Shown in pieces: positions 21,900-32,835 of a stretch of DNA of 64,000 nt (positions are counted from its first letter, which is position 1; the number at the start of each line of letters is the position of its first letter). A program made the translations under genes and the position numbers. The notes beneath the pieces were generated by a model that saw only the letters and a list, made by a program, of their open reading frames with translations, was not told where the DNA came from and ran no database searches. The DNA is taken from assembly GCF_000143415.4 (NCBI RefSeq), contig NW_003314335.1, positions 123,555 to 187,554 on the forward strand. The letters run 5' to 3'. Source of the stretch: Selaginella moellendorffii. Its lineage: Eukaryota; Streptophyta; Lycopodiopsida; Selaginellales; Selaginellaceae.

Positions 21900-23620
21900 C
21901 TTGTGTCCTTGCAAGGATCTGTCTCAAGAAAGTTGCTCTCTAAAGGCACCACGAAAATTGTGTTCTCTTCCAAGTCGGGCATTTTTGGAATCTTGAGGAT
22001 CTTTTACCTCCTTGAGCCCAAATGAGCACAGTGATGTAAAGTGGGTGGCAGAGAAGTTAAGGGACAAAGTTGTCTAATGCATATGCAAAAAATCAATCAT
22101 GTTGCATCACAAAGATTGAGACTCCATCATCATATTAGCAATTGACAAAGAAGCAATATATTGTTGTGGAGAGGAGTTTAGTGGTGCTATCTTGGGATGC
22201 CAAGGCTTGTCCTTTAGAATTGAGAACGATAACCTAGCTATCACTTCTCCCAATTTGTAGTTGCCCATGCTTGAAGTTGAAGATGCAAGGCTTTGCATCT
22301 AACCATGGCCATCCCAAGATGACAGACTTCTCCTATGAGGAGGCTCCTAAAGCAATGTAGTCAATGACAAGGAAGTTGGCTGTGGACTCATGATTGTGGA
22401 TGAGAATGTAGACACTTTGGCAAATTCTTGTGGGTGCTATAGTGTGATCCACAAAAGTTTTCAACATGACTTTGGAATACTCCTAGATCTGGAGGCTTGT
22501 TTGTTGAGCAAGAGTGGAGGAGAGAATGTTTGTGGTTGAGCTAAAGTTAGTAAGAGCCTTCATATCAATGCCCATAATAGTTTTTGAAACTATTCCATTA
22601 AGAGCTCATATTGAGATCTCAAGCTGTTGAAGCAAAACTAAGAAAGAGCGCCAAGTGTTGTCGTGATTGGAGTTGTCATGACCTAGTCAATAGGATTTCT
22701 TGAGTGACCACTTGACATCAAAGGAGACCCTTTTGGATGTGTGCTAGTGAAATTTGGCACACATGTAGAAGCTAGAACCTAAGATATCGGTAAGGACATT
22801 GGCACTGCTGCAAATGCCTTCGGGAAGGGCAACTTGGAAACAGTGAGAATTGGAGAGGAAATGATTGTTGGAGCTGGTGCTAGTGTGGTGTCCAACTCAT
22901 CTACTATTGTTTATGCCTTCCACTAAGCTCAGGTAGCCAACTTTATTGTCAGCTCTTCTACTATGTGCACTAAGAATTTAATTTGTCAGTGGTGCTTTAG
23001 TAGCATGCTGATGGAGTCATACCAATGAGGTTGTCACTTGAGGGTGGTCTTGTACAACTATCTTCAATGCTTAGATCTCCTTTATGAGTTTTCTTTGCTG
23101 CTCCTGCTATTGCTGAAGGATCACCTTGTATTCGATGAACTTGGCCAAGGTAGACTTGACTATAGCAGGCATCTTCTCAGTGACTTGCTAAAGTGCCATG
23201 AGTTGAGTAGAGGCATAGGGACGAGCTGCTAGGGGTCCTTGGATGAGCTTCTCAATGAATGAGACACCAAGTTTGCAAAACATCTCTGACTCAAGCATTG
23301 TGACATCACTAGTGGTGGCACTTAGTTACTTTCCTCTAAAGCCTGGGCTTGAGGCCTTGTCTAAAGGTGGACATTCTGATGGACTCCTCTTGTGTTGCTC
23401 TCTTATCAAGGTAAGTCTTTCAAAATGCCTTGAATCACATTGTATAATCAAAGACGGATTCATATATTGCAAATCCCTGAATAAGGTATCTACTGGATCC
23501 AATGAATCCTCCTTGTTCGAGATGAAATGGTGGAAATCAAGCTCTCACTTCAAACTTGAAAACTTGCCTTTTCAGAGTGGAGACTGGTGCCTTCTAAATT
23601 GATCCTCCAGGTGATCTTGA
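21900..23620 (-). mobile_element. Decayed Ty3/gypsy-type retrotransposon fragment (gag/protease region)
   Basis: On the minus strand, interrupted by stops, a translation at about 22240-22640 reads KALTNFSSTTNIL, later NFLVIDYIALGAS and VILGWPWLDA. This follows the pattern F.ViD....Y..ILGRPWL of the gypsy aspartic-protease flank. Further upstream on the same strand (22700-23600) is a long, broken, hydrophilic frame that could be gag. Many stops and frameshifts show it is dead. The strand agrees with the LTR remnants to its right. Confidence 0.55.
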
Positions 23621-24479
23621 ATGTGTTGTCACCGACATAAAATGTTCAAATCACTACAATTGCCCAAACATGATAAATGTTATGAAGTGATGCGCCCAAT
23701 TTAGCAAGTTGAATTGTCCCCAAATGCCCTAAGCAAAGCTCATAACTAAAATAAATAATCATGAATTTCACAAACTCCAAAATCAAACTCCAAGAGTTGT
23801 AAAAATGTTGAGATATCTCCAAAAGAAACAAATGTTGTGTTTTTCTTTTGAAAACTCTTACTATGGTGGATAGAATTGTTTGAAAAGTGGCTCAATGTCA
23901 ACCTAAGAAGCTAAGTCATCCTCTTCATGCAAAAGATTTGCAAAAATCAAGTGTAAAATGGGAGAAAATATCTCAAAAACAATGATCATACTCAAATAAG
24001 GATCTGCACTAAATTGAATGATTTAACATAGAAATTCGAAATCACAAAGGAATTTACAATCCTAATATAAAAAATTGTGAAAAAGGTATTAACTTTATGT
24101 GCTAGAGAAGCATGCAACTTCGTTTGTCATACAATACTAGAAAAAATGACTTGGATTTAGCTTAAGACTCCATGAAAGTATTGAAGTTATGACTCAAAAG
24201 AAATAGCAAAGTATGGGGTGTATGATGCAACAAACAACAGTGAAAATGAATTTTATACGCTCGAGAATTAATGGTCAAATATTGCCATGGCATGGGGAAA
24301 GAACGAATTAAAGTGTGATTAGCAAGAAACAATGAAAATGCACAAATCTGGATGATGGGTAACTCTGTCCATGTCTTAAGACCACTCAAAAGTAAGATTT
24401 TACAAGGATGCATAAAATGGAGAGAGTTCTCACCATGCAAAGCTTTCACACTCGTTAGAAAGAAGAGCCTAAGTTTTAC
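23621..24479. other. AT-rich repeat DNA without recognisable content
   Basis: No coding frame or repeat boundary could be supported here. It lies between the gypsy-like remnant and the inverted repeat that begins near 24480. Confidence 0.5.
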
Positions 24480-25260
24480 ACACCCAAAGAAAATGTTCCA
24501 AAGCTAACTTTATCTCCCCTAGGAGATTAGATGGTTGATGCTCCCAATCTAAGTAGGGGTGGCACTACCCATTTAGAATACTTTATGTGGTTCATCAAAA
24601 CCTCACTTTAGCCATATAGTTGGAACATCTTAGTGGCAAAAGGTGGTGGGAGTATTTATAAAGTTTGTATTGAGTCACAATGTTTCAAAATTTTGTCCCT
24701 AAGTCCCAAACTATGGAAAAAAAGAGAGGAGTGGTCCTCTTGCTTGGTGACTAAAGGTATGGTTATGTGGTGAAAAAATCTTAAAAGTTAATGGGGCTTA
24801 GTGGTTAGGCTTTTAGACTCTATACTAGTGGTGGTGATAGCAAGTATTATCATAGATGAAGAGGGACTTGGTGGGGACTAAAGAAGGGATATTAAAAGAT
24901 GATATTTTTCATATTTTAAGGCATCCTAAGGATGCTAAATGACCACTTATGGATGGATGGCCCAATCTCAAAGAGATGGGACCATGTTGCAAATGGTCTA
25001 GGGCTACTAATGAGACAAGGGGAATGAATATAATTTAATAAACTAAGATGTTAATGGTACCTTTGGGTGTCGGAAGTGAGATTAGATATATGGAGCACTT
25101 GGACTAAATGCAAAGCTAATGTGGTATTGAGATTGCATCTAGGGGTAAACAAGTACTCCAGGGTGGATGAGGACCTACAAAGGTTATAAGTGAGACTCTT
25201 CCAAGAAGTCAAAGGCATAATTAAGTGATTAAAGTAGAATGGAAAATTTAATCATTTACA
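24480..25260 (-). repeat. Repeat copy, inverted relative to 28560-29320
   Basis: The reverse complement of 28560-29320 aligns here. Shared blocks include ATCTCCCCTA...GATGCTCCCA...GGTGGCACTACC near the left end, and AGTAGAATGGAAAATTTA near the right end. This copy is much richer in A and T than its partner, mostly through C-to-T and G-to-A differences. Confidence 0.75.
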
Positions 25261-28200
25261 CTGCTCACTATCCTTACTATATATTTAGAACCCCTCCCAC
25301 AAACATAGTAAGCTATCATCTAGCAATATTGAGAGACTAGTCTCAATACGGAGGTTTTTTACAAGCTAATACAAGATAAAGCAAAAGAGAACTAACAAAC
25401 CGTACTAAGTATGCTTGACTAAATAGATATATAGGAATTCATTCCTTATGTGCATCCAATGAAATATAGATATTAAGTTTAGTTTAGTAACACTTGAATA
25501 AGAGAGATTGAAAAGGGAACAAGCAATATTGATCTCTTGCCATCATAGCAATAAAAGAAGAATATATTAAAAGACTCTCTAACATATAACTTTTGATATT
25601 CACAATCATATTTACAACACCCTTAGGCCATGAAAGTGCTTTGAGGTTGAGCTCATGTGGCCATTTTAGGCACTTTTGCGGCCCAAAAGGCTAATGTTAT
25701 TTAACTAACTTTGGCTCTCTAGACTGCAAAAGTGTATAAAAATCTTTATATTCATCTAATCAAGTATAGATGCTAAATCTAGTTTAGTAACACTAACAAA
25801 ATACTTGTGAATGTATCACCCAATGGAAATAACATTCTAATCTAACAGAATGAATCTTAGTAACAATCAACAGAACAAAATGAATATCATAAATGCCAAT
25901 AAACACTTGTTAATGCCAACTATCACACTAGGCAATTAGAATAGATCATAATCAACAATATTAAAGAACTAGAGTTTGAAGTAATGACATCCTATTGATA
26001 TTATAAACCCAAAAGATCAATTCAAAATAAATTATAAAAAATATATGGTAATGCATAAAACCAAAACCCACCAAGATAACAATTAACCATCACAAAAGAT
26101 TATTAATCATCCCATAATTAAATATGCATAATCACTATTTGAAGAAGAATCTACCAATCCAAAAAATGACAAACTAACCATCACTAACAGTAATCAAACA
26201 AGATGTTTAATAAGGATGATCAACTATCCTAAATAACATCAATGATTGCCAAATGCAAACACTAAGGTTTTGGCTCATTGGTTCTAATGTTCAAGTTTTC
26301 CCTAACAACTCTTAACAAATGAAATATTGACTATGATAACTTAAATAACCAAAAACTCAAAAAAGTCTTATAACTAAATCACATATAACAACGATCACAC
26401 ATCTTGTATCAACCAACATCAATGCTAAAGAAGAATTCATGGTAAAATCACAACATCCTCCTATAAGCTTAAGTTCATAATGCAAAAGTTAATAAAAAGT
26501 ATATTTGCATCAATCCAAAAGTTAAACATAACAAAATTATGCTCAACAAATGATCTCTAAATAATTCATCAATTCATAACAAAACATAACTTACTTTATA
26601 ACATATTGCTCATGATCACATGGATATGATATAAGTATCATAATGATTGATCATCAATTGAGCATTACCATGAGTAACACCTATACCACTATTATAAAGA
26701 TTTATATGAATATTAAATGTCAACTTGATTTGAAAAAATACAACATAAATACCACTCCTTTGATAGAAGTTACAACACCACTAAATTCGTTCACAATATA
26801 GACAAGCTTATATCACTCTCTTAATGACCAAATTCAAAATTAATCCAACACCAAATTACTCAAGGAATAATAATAAGGTTTCCCAAGAGCCTTATAACTT
26901 AAATTTTTTATTAACAAGCCTAAGCACAATGATTTAGTACTTTATTGTTATCCATCCCATATCTCACCACTTGTAAGTCCATCATACCCAACATGCATCA
27001 ATAGAGACCACTCGATTGTATGATTTGAATAAGAGTAATAGATTACACTTTGTTGCAAATCATCTCTTGAAGACAAAAAAATGATTTACATGTTTGATCT
27101 TTTGTTTTTGATGACTTTCCTTTTGGTCTCAACTTGATTGAATCTCAACCTTGCATTTACACTCCTTTCAGTTTAATTTAAGAAAAATATATAAAAGAGT
27201 ATGGCATTGACTACTTGAATCAATAGATTAATCCCTACAATTTATTTAATACATTTATAATCATGTCTAGGAAGGATTCACTGGTGTTATGTTAAATAGG
27301 TATAGATCAGCCTATTTTCCACTCATAGCAAGCCAAGGGAAAACTTAATTTTACCATGTATATAGTAACAACTCATAGTAACCATTAATTAATAAGCTAA
27401 TATTAATTGTGTCAACTCAAAGTATAACTTTAAGTTGCTAATGCATCTAACTCATGAGCCCAAGCGCAAACTTGTGCAAAAGACATATCTCAAATTCATT
27501 GTAAACTCTTGAGTTTGGACATAGCTTTCTTAAGAGCCCTGCTCTCTTGACACCCTTAGAGTCGAGCCCAAATGGAGTAAATTGGACTTGATATATAGCA
27601 ATTAATATATGGTGCAATTTCTCTAAGCCAACCAATAGAGTTATGTAATTCATCTAAGCCAACCAATAAAGTTGGACCTGAAATCCACTTTGATACCAAA
27701 TGTAAACTCTTAAGTTTAAACTTCCCAGGAGGTCATCTAACCCAATATTACTCAAATCCAAGGACATTTAACCTTAAATATCTCAAGACATTTAACTAAT
27801 TGAAAAAGAAGGTGCGCTTTTATTCATATGCCCTTTCCCTATATATTTAAACCCTTATGGATTGTCTCTCGAGTCATTTCCTTTAGTTGCTTACATCCAT
27901 CTTATGAGCCCAAGAAAAAGCTCACAATATAATACAAAAAGGTGACAAAATCCATTTCTAAAAAACACATGCGAAGCTATAACAACCAAATGTGTACTCA
28001 TTTGGATCATCATTTTTATCTTTACATATGTAATAGTACTAATTGCCCTCACTAAAATATTATCCTTTGATATCAAATGTAGCACCTTCACCCTTTATCT
28101 TATAATGTTTTACCATAGGACAATAACAAAGTGGAATCTTAACTGTTGGATATATGGGTCAAAAGCAGTAGAGTAAAACTTGAGCATTAAGGCGTTGGGC

Positions 28201-28357
28201 CATTGAATGAAAAGATAAAGCCAAACTCTCGAACATGGAGGTAAGGAGTGAAGGGACAAAAGCACATTATTTTGGTATACTAATGGCTTAACATGATAAT
28301 ATAGGTACTCCATGTAGAACAAGGACAAGCACGCAAGTGAAAGTTAAATTATGCCTC
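25261..28357 (-). mobile_element. Decayed LTR element, AT-rich relative of the one at 31701-37326
   Basis: An LTR-like end at about 25619 (sequence ending in ACAACA) matches the LTR end at 32835. An LTR-like start at 28078 (TGTAGCACC) matches 31701, with a degenerate primer-binding site (TTTGATATCAAA) just left of it. Between them, 25620-27200 aligns at many places with 33360-37320, for example the blocks around GCATAATCA and CACCACTTGTAAG. The orientation is minus. There is no ORF of any length. It runs into the assembly gap, so the right LTR is incomplete. Confidence 0.65.
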
Positions 28358-28457
28358 NNNNNNNNNNNNNNNNNNNNNNNNNNNNNNNNNNNNNNNNNNN
28401 NNNNNNNNNNNNNNNNNNNNNNNNNNNNNNNNNNNNNNNNNNNNNNNNNNNNNNNNN
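28358..28457. other. Assembly gap (100 N)
   Basis: Exactly 100 N, a conventional size for an unknown gap. The left flank is LTR sequence related to 32040-32195; the right flank is a fragment of the short-LTR family. Order and distance across it are therefore uncertain. Confidence 0.99.
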
Positions 28458-28557
28458 TGGGATGAGAGTTGGATATATTGTCACTGTGGATCCTTGGAAC
28501 CTTGGGGGATAAATAGGGATAAAATAGCTACTAAGGGCTCTCTCGTCAAGTAATTGC
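28458..28557 (+). mobile_element. Fragment of a short-LTR element (LTR part)
   Basis: From the gap edge to about 28557 the sequence matches the 162-bp LTR at 31188-31349 in reverse complement, including GGATCCTTGGAACCTTGGGG. It then switches abruptly to another repeat. Confidence 0.8.
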
Positions 28558-29330
28558 CCCTTTTCTGTAAGCGACTAAATTTTCCATTCTACTTTAGTCA
28601 CTTAACCACACCTCCGACCACTTGGAGGAGTCTCATTCACAACCTCCATAAGTCCAATTCAGGACTTGGGACTTGCTAGCCCCAAGAATGGCATCCATGC
28701 CACTCAACCCTTGCACCTGGTCCAAGTGCTCCACGTGTCCGATCCCATGACTGACACTCAAAGGTACCACCGACATAGCAGCCTGTTACGCTAAGGCCAT
28801 GCCCAATCACCTTTGCTGCATTGGTAGTCCAATACCACTTGCAACACAGTCTTGTCTCTCCAAGACTAGGCCAACCATCCGTGAGTGGTCATCCCAGATC
28901 CACTCCTTAGCATCCTTAGGATGCCCACCGACAAAGGGAATAGCCTTCCCCAGTATCCCTATGTCAGTCCCCACCAAGTCCCTTTTTGCCTTTGGCCGAG
29001 TTTGCCAACACTGCCATTGGATTGAGGCAAGTCCCATGGTCCTCTGGGACTTCCTCACCACGTGACTGTATCTTTGGCCACCACACCAAAGGACTACTCC
29101 TTTTCCTTTCCACAATCTGGGACTTGGGGACAACACTTTGGAACACCGTGGCCTTACGCGAGCCACCTAGGTACTCTCCCCACCTTCCGCCTTTGGGTGC
29201 TCTAGCCATGGGCTTAGAGCCAAGTTCTGTTGAGCCACGCCTGGTATCCAAGTAGGTAGTGCCACCCACACTTGGACTGGGAGCATCGGCCGGTCGATCT
29301 CCCGGGGGAACTAGGGGAGATAAATGCTTT
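28558..29330 (+). repeat. Repeat copy, inverted relative to 24480-25260
   Basis: Partner of the repeat at 24480-25260. It is GC-richer and probably closer to the original. No coding frame in it is convincing. Confidence 0.75.
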
Positions 29331-29339
29331 GGGCTTTCA

Positions 29340-29700
29340 CCCTCTTAGACTCGGACTCGGACTCAGACTCAGACTCGGATTCGGACTCAGACTCGGTCTC
29401 GGCCTCCGCCTTGGTCTCGATCTCAGTCTCGGTCTCGGTCGCGGTCGCGGTCTCAGTCCCGGTCTCGGTCTCGACCTCGGACTCCATCTCGGGTCCTTCT
29501 CGAACTCCATCTCGGATTCCATCTCGGGTCCATCTCAGACTCCATCTTGGACTCCGTCTCGGTCCATCTCGGACTCCGTCTCGGTCCATCTCGGACTCCA
29601 TCTCGGACTCCACTTCGGACTCCATCTCGGACTCCATCTCGGACTCCATCTTGGACTCTGTCTCGGTCTCCAACTCGGGTCCATCTCAGACACTTCCACG
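29340..29700. repeat. TCGGAC-type minisatellite
   Basis: About 350 bp are built from short variants of CTCGGA, first as hexamers (CTCGGACTCAGA) and then as longer CATCTCGGACTC units of roughly 12-18 bp. Because the repeat has no stop in several frames it produces long artificial ORFs on both strands (Ser-Asp rich one way, Glu-Met-Ser rich the other). These are not taken as genes. Confidence 0.9.
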
Positions 29701-29929
29701 TGTCATGTGTTGGTCCTTTTGGGTCCTTTTTTGGAGTCTTGCTTATTGCTCGCTTCGTGATTGTTCCTCAAGCCTTTTGTTGGGAGTTCCACTCCCGCTC
29801 TCAACCTTTCAAGTTGGAGCTTTTAGTCGAAATGTGTTACGCTCGTTTGGCTTTCACTTCGGCCACTACCACATGGCACCCTTTCGGCTCCACTTTGGGG
29901 CCTAGGGATTTTGTGTCTCACATTTTCCA
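29701..29929 (+). other. Unassigned sequence between minisatellite and short-LTR element
   Basis: No gene or repeat boundary can be supported here. Confidence 0.4.
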
Positions 29930-30605
29930 GTTGGTTTAAAGGGAGAGAGATAAGGTGTGTTATAGTTGGTATCGGAGGAAATGGCACGGGTTTGATTCCC
30001 ATTGATTAGTGGCTACTTAAAAATATAATATACCCTTGAGCAAGATATATTCCTATCCCTAAATTTGAAATCATACGTATTGGGCATCCATGTGTTTGTC
30101 CTTCCTCTTATGTGGAGTATCCATGGACGAAGGTATCCACCGTGGGATTGCAGTACAGGTGGATGACTAATTGACTCACATGGAATAGCTGATCTACACA
30201 ATGGAAGGATTGGTAGATTCAATGCAAAAATGGAGGTGCTGATTCCCCTTGGCTTAATAGGGGTTATTAGTTAATAGTTAATAAGGACATTGACATCTCT
30301 GAAAGGGGGGGGGTGAAAGGGGGCTGAGTGTAGCACATGTGATCATAAGATGAGATTTAGATATATTGTCACCGTGGATCCTTGGAACCTTGGGGGATAA
30401 ATGGGGATAAAATAGCCACTAAAGACTCTCTCATCAAGCAATTGCCCCTTTTCCAGTTGGCTTAAAGGGAGAGAGATAAGTTGTCACCGTGGATCCTTGG
30501 AACCTTGGGGGATAAATAGGGATTAAATAGCCATTAAGGACTCTCTCATCAAGCAATTGCCCTTTTTCTAGTTGGCTTAAGGGGAGAGAGATAAGGTGCA
30601 CTACA
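29930..30605 (+). mobile_element. Short-LTR (TRIM-like) element, plus orientation, 5' LTR truncated
   Basis: It begins inside the 5' LTR (last 30 bp only). A decayed primer-binding site follows (TTGGTATCGGAG near 29965), then about 350 bp of non-coding internal sequence, a polypurine tract (GAAAGGGGGGGGG, about 30301), and a 3' LTR at 30329-30605. The 3' LTR is 277 bp because a 115-bp segment is tandemly doubled (30366-30480 and 30481-30595). Without that doubling it equals the 162-bp LTR of the family. It is inverted relative to 31188-31710. Confidence 0.85.
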
Positions 30606-31187
30606 ACCACCCCTATTACCACCATTGCCACCACCACCACCTTTACCATTGCTACAACCATTGGTGCCACTTCCACCTTTATTCTTCATTGGCCCACCAC
30701 TAGCATAAGTTGGGTAATCTAGCAATGTTTGTGATAGAGAATTTGACAAACACCCTAGAGCCAAAAGAGTTGCAAACCTTCTTGATAATATGGTGGATAA
30801 GCACTTCCAAGAAATTGTTATGCGGACAAATGAAAAAGCAATTCACCAAACACTTGAGGCACTCAAGTGCCAAGCCTTAGTGACTTGATTGGAAATCCCT
30901 CTTTGCCATTTACAAGAAATAATGTGCTTGAGAGAGCTTGATGACTGCCGCTTCTCTGTCCTAAAGCACCTGGATCCCAAGGCAATAAAAAAGACATCCA
31001 ATTGCTGAAATCTTGAATTGGGATAAAACCTGTTATGCAAATAGCTGATGATTGTTGGCACAATATTATCGTCAACATATAGAACTAGAATAGAAAACAC
31101 ATCTCTAGAACTAAAAATATACATATTGCATCTTCTTATAAAGCCAATGGACCTGAGAAATATAGACTTCCTCCTTAAGCTTGCTAT
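30606..31187 (-). mobile_element. Ty1/copia reverse transcriptase fragment (C-terminal side of the break)
   Basis: On the minus strand, SKLKEEVYISQ begins right at the edge of the inserted element, and FSILVLYVDDNI follows. YVDD is the catalytic motif of copia reverse transcriptase, and KEEVYI matches the block after the AFLHG region. Frameshifts and stops are present. The rest of the same gene lies at 37642-38700, separated by the 6.45 kb insertion at 31188-37641. Confidence 0.75.
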
Positions 31188-31349
31188 TGTAGCGCACCTT
31201 ATCTCTCTCCCCTTAAGCCAACTGGAAAAGGGGCAATTGCTTGATGAGAGAGCCCTTAGTGGCTATTTTATCCCCATTTATCCCTCAAGGTTCCAAGGAT
31301 CTACGGTGATAGTATATCTAAATCTCATCCCATGATCACATGTGCTACA
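31188..31349 (-). repeat. Left (3') 162-bp LTR of composite element
   Basis: Starts TGTAGCGCACC and ends GTGCTACA, forming a short terminal inverted repeat. It contains a CTCTCTCCCCTTAAG block and a GGATC block shared by all family members in the window. Confidence 0.9.
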
Positions 31350-31686
31350 CTCACCCCCCCCTTCAGAGATGTCAATGTCCTCATTGACTATTGACTAACA
31401 ACCCCTACTGAGCCAAGGGGAACTAGCACCTCCATTTCCGCACTCAATCTACCAATCCTTCCATTGTGTAGACCAGCTATTCCATGTGAGGCAACTAGTC
31501 ATCCACCCGTACCGCAGTCCCACGATGGATACCTTCGTCCGTGGATACTCCACACAAGAGGAAGGACGTACGCATGGATGGCCAATATATACGATTTCAA
31601 ATTTAGGGGTAAGAATATACCTTGCTCAAGGGTATATTATACTTTTAAGTAGCCACTAATCAATGGGAATCGAACCCGTGCCATTT

Positions 31687-31698
31687 GCTCTGATACCA
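31687..31698 (-). other. Primer-binding site, complementary to initiator tRNA-Met
   Basis: On the minus strand the 12 bases TGGTATCAGAGC are the exact plant tRNA-iMet primer-binding site. Two bases separate it from the LTR that starts at 31701. A matching but shorter site (TGGTATCAGAG) is at 37467-37477. Confidence 0.9.
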
Positions 31699-31700
31699 AC

Positions 31701-32835
31701 TGTAGCGCACGTGGTTTTGACCCTTTATCCTATGGTGATTTACCATAGGATAACACCACGAAGCGGAACCTAAACCCTCTTTGTGCCACGTGACAGATGC
31801 CATGTGTCACATACCACGTGTCCGTGCCACGTGTCCATAGGAACCCGAGGTTCAGGGCCTTGGGCCACTGAACGAAGGAACGGTGCCAAACTCCCAAGCG
31901 TGACGCCAAGGAGTGATGAAACCGGACCACAGAGCAACTCCCGAGCATATAGCCCAAGGAGCGAAGGGACAGGGGCCCGGAGCGACTTGGAACAGTCCTA
32001 GAGCAACCAGCATCCCAATGCCAGGACCAGCACGCAAAACGAAGCCAAACAGAGTCTGGCGCTATTTCGGCATACCGGTGGCCTAACGCGAGGATATGGG
32101 TACTCATGGAATGGAACTTGGGCTTAGACCCAAGCCGGACGCAGAACAAGGACAGGCACGTAAACGGGAGCTAGACTATGCCTCAGGTTGGTCGGCCATG
32201 CCCGACCTACCCACTATCCCTACTATACATTTGGAACCCCCCATAGCCCCCCCCCCTTAAGGAACACACGCTTTGGGCTTTCACCCCAAGCCTCCCTTAG
32301 TATCAGGAGTTAGTCTCTGGGACAAACTCGAAACTTACTAAATATGGAATGTCCTTAGATTGCGAATTTGGACATGGGACAAACACCATTGTGTTCAGGC
32401 CGATCTCTACATTCCGTAGATATGCCAAATGAGCAAATCTGGACACTTTCCATAAATAGCATTTGGGACCGAAATGAGACTAACACAAAGGGCATGATAG
32501 CGAGGGTGTTTGGCAGACACGGTAAACTATCATGTAGCGATATTGAGGGATTAATCTCAATACGCGAGGGTTCTTGTCACTAGCCAGTGCAAGACATAAC
32601 GAGACGGGAACTCCTTACCGGGCTAAGTATGCTTAGCTAATAACACGTAGGAATTCCGTCCTTATGCTCGTCCGGTCTAAGTACACTCGAAATGCCCAGT
32701 TAACTCCACTAGCACAAGAGGGACTGATAAAGGGTCCAGCAATACTGACCTCCTGCCATCGTGGCAGTAAGGTAAGAGTGTCCGTAAGGACTAGTCGACA
32801 GGTAACTTTCGATACCCGAAGTCACATGCGCGACA
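31701..32835 (-). repeat. Internal long LTR (about 1.14 kb)
   Basis: It begins TGTAGCGCACGTGG and ends CATGCGCGACA. A PBS lies on its left and a polypurine tract (seven G on the minus strand) on its right, so it sits where a 5' LTR of a left element and a 3' LTR of a right element would coincide. Its right half matches the decayed LTR near 25260-25619, and its first part matches 28078-28357. Confidence 0.75.

Noticed and set aside
24480-29330. CRISPR-like or array-like spacing in the repeats
   Set aside because: No regular short repeats with unique spacers; the region is an inverted transposon repeat in a plant genome.
29272-29939. Long Ser-Asp and Glu-Met-Ser rich ORFs
   Set aside because: They are products of a stop-free minisatellite, present on both strands and in several frames.
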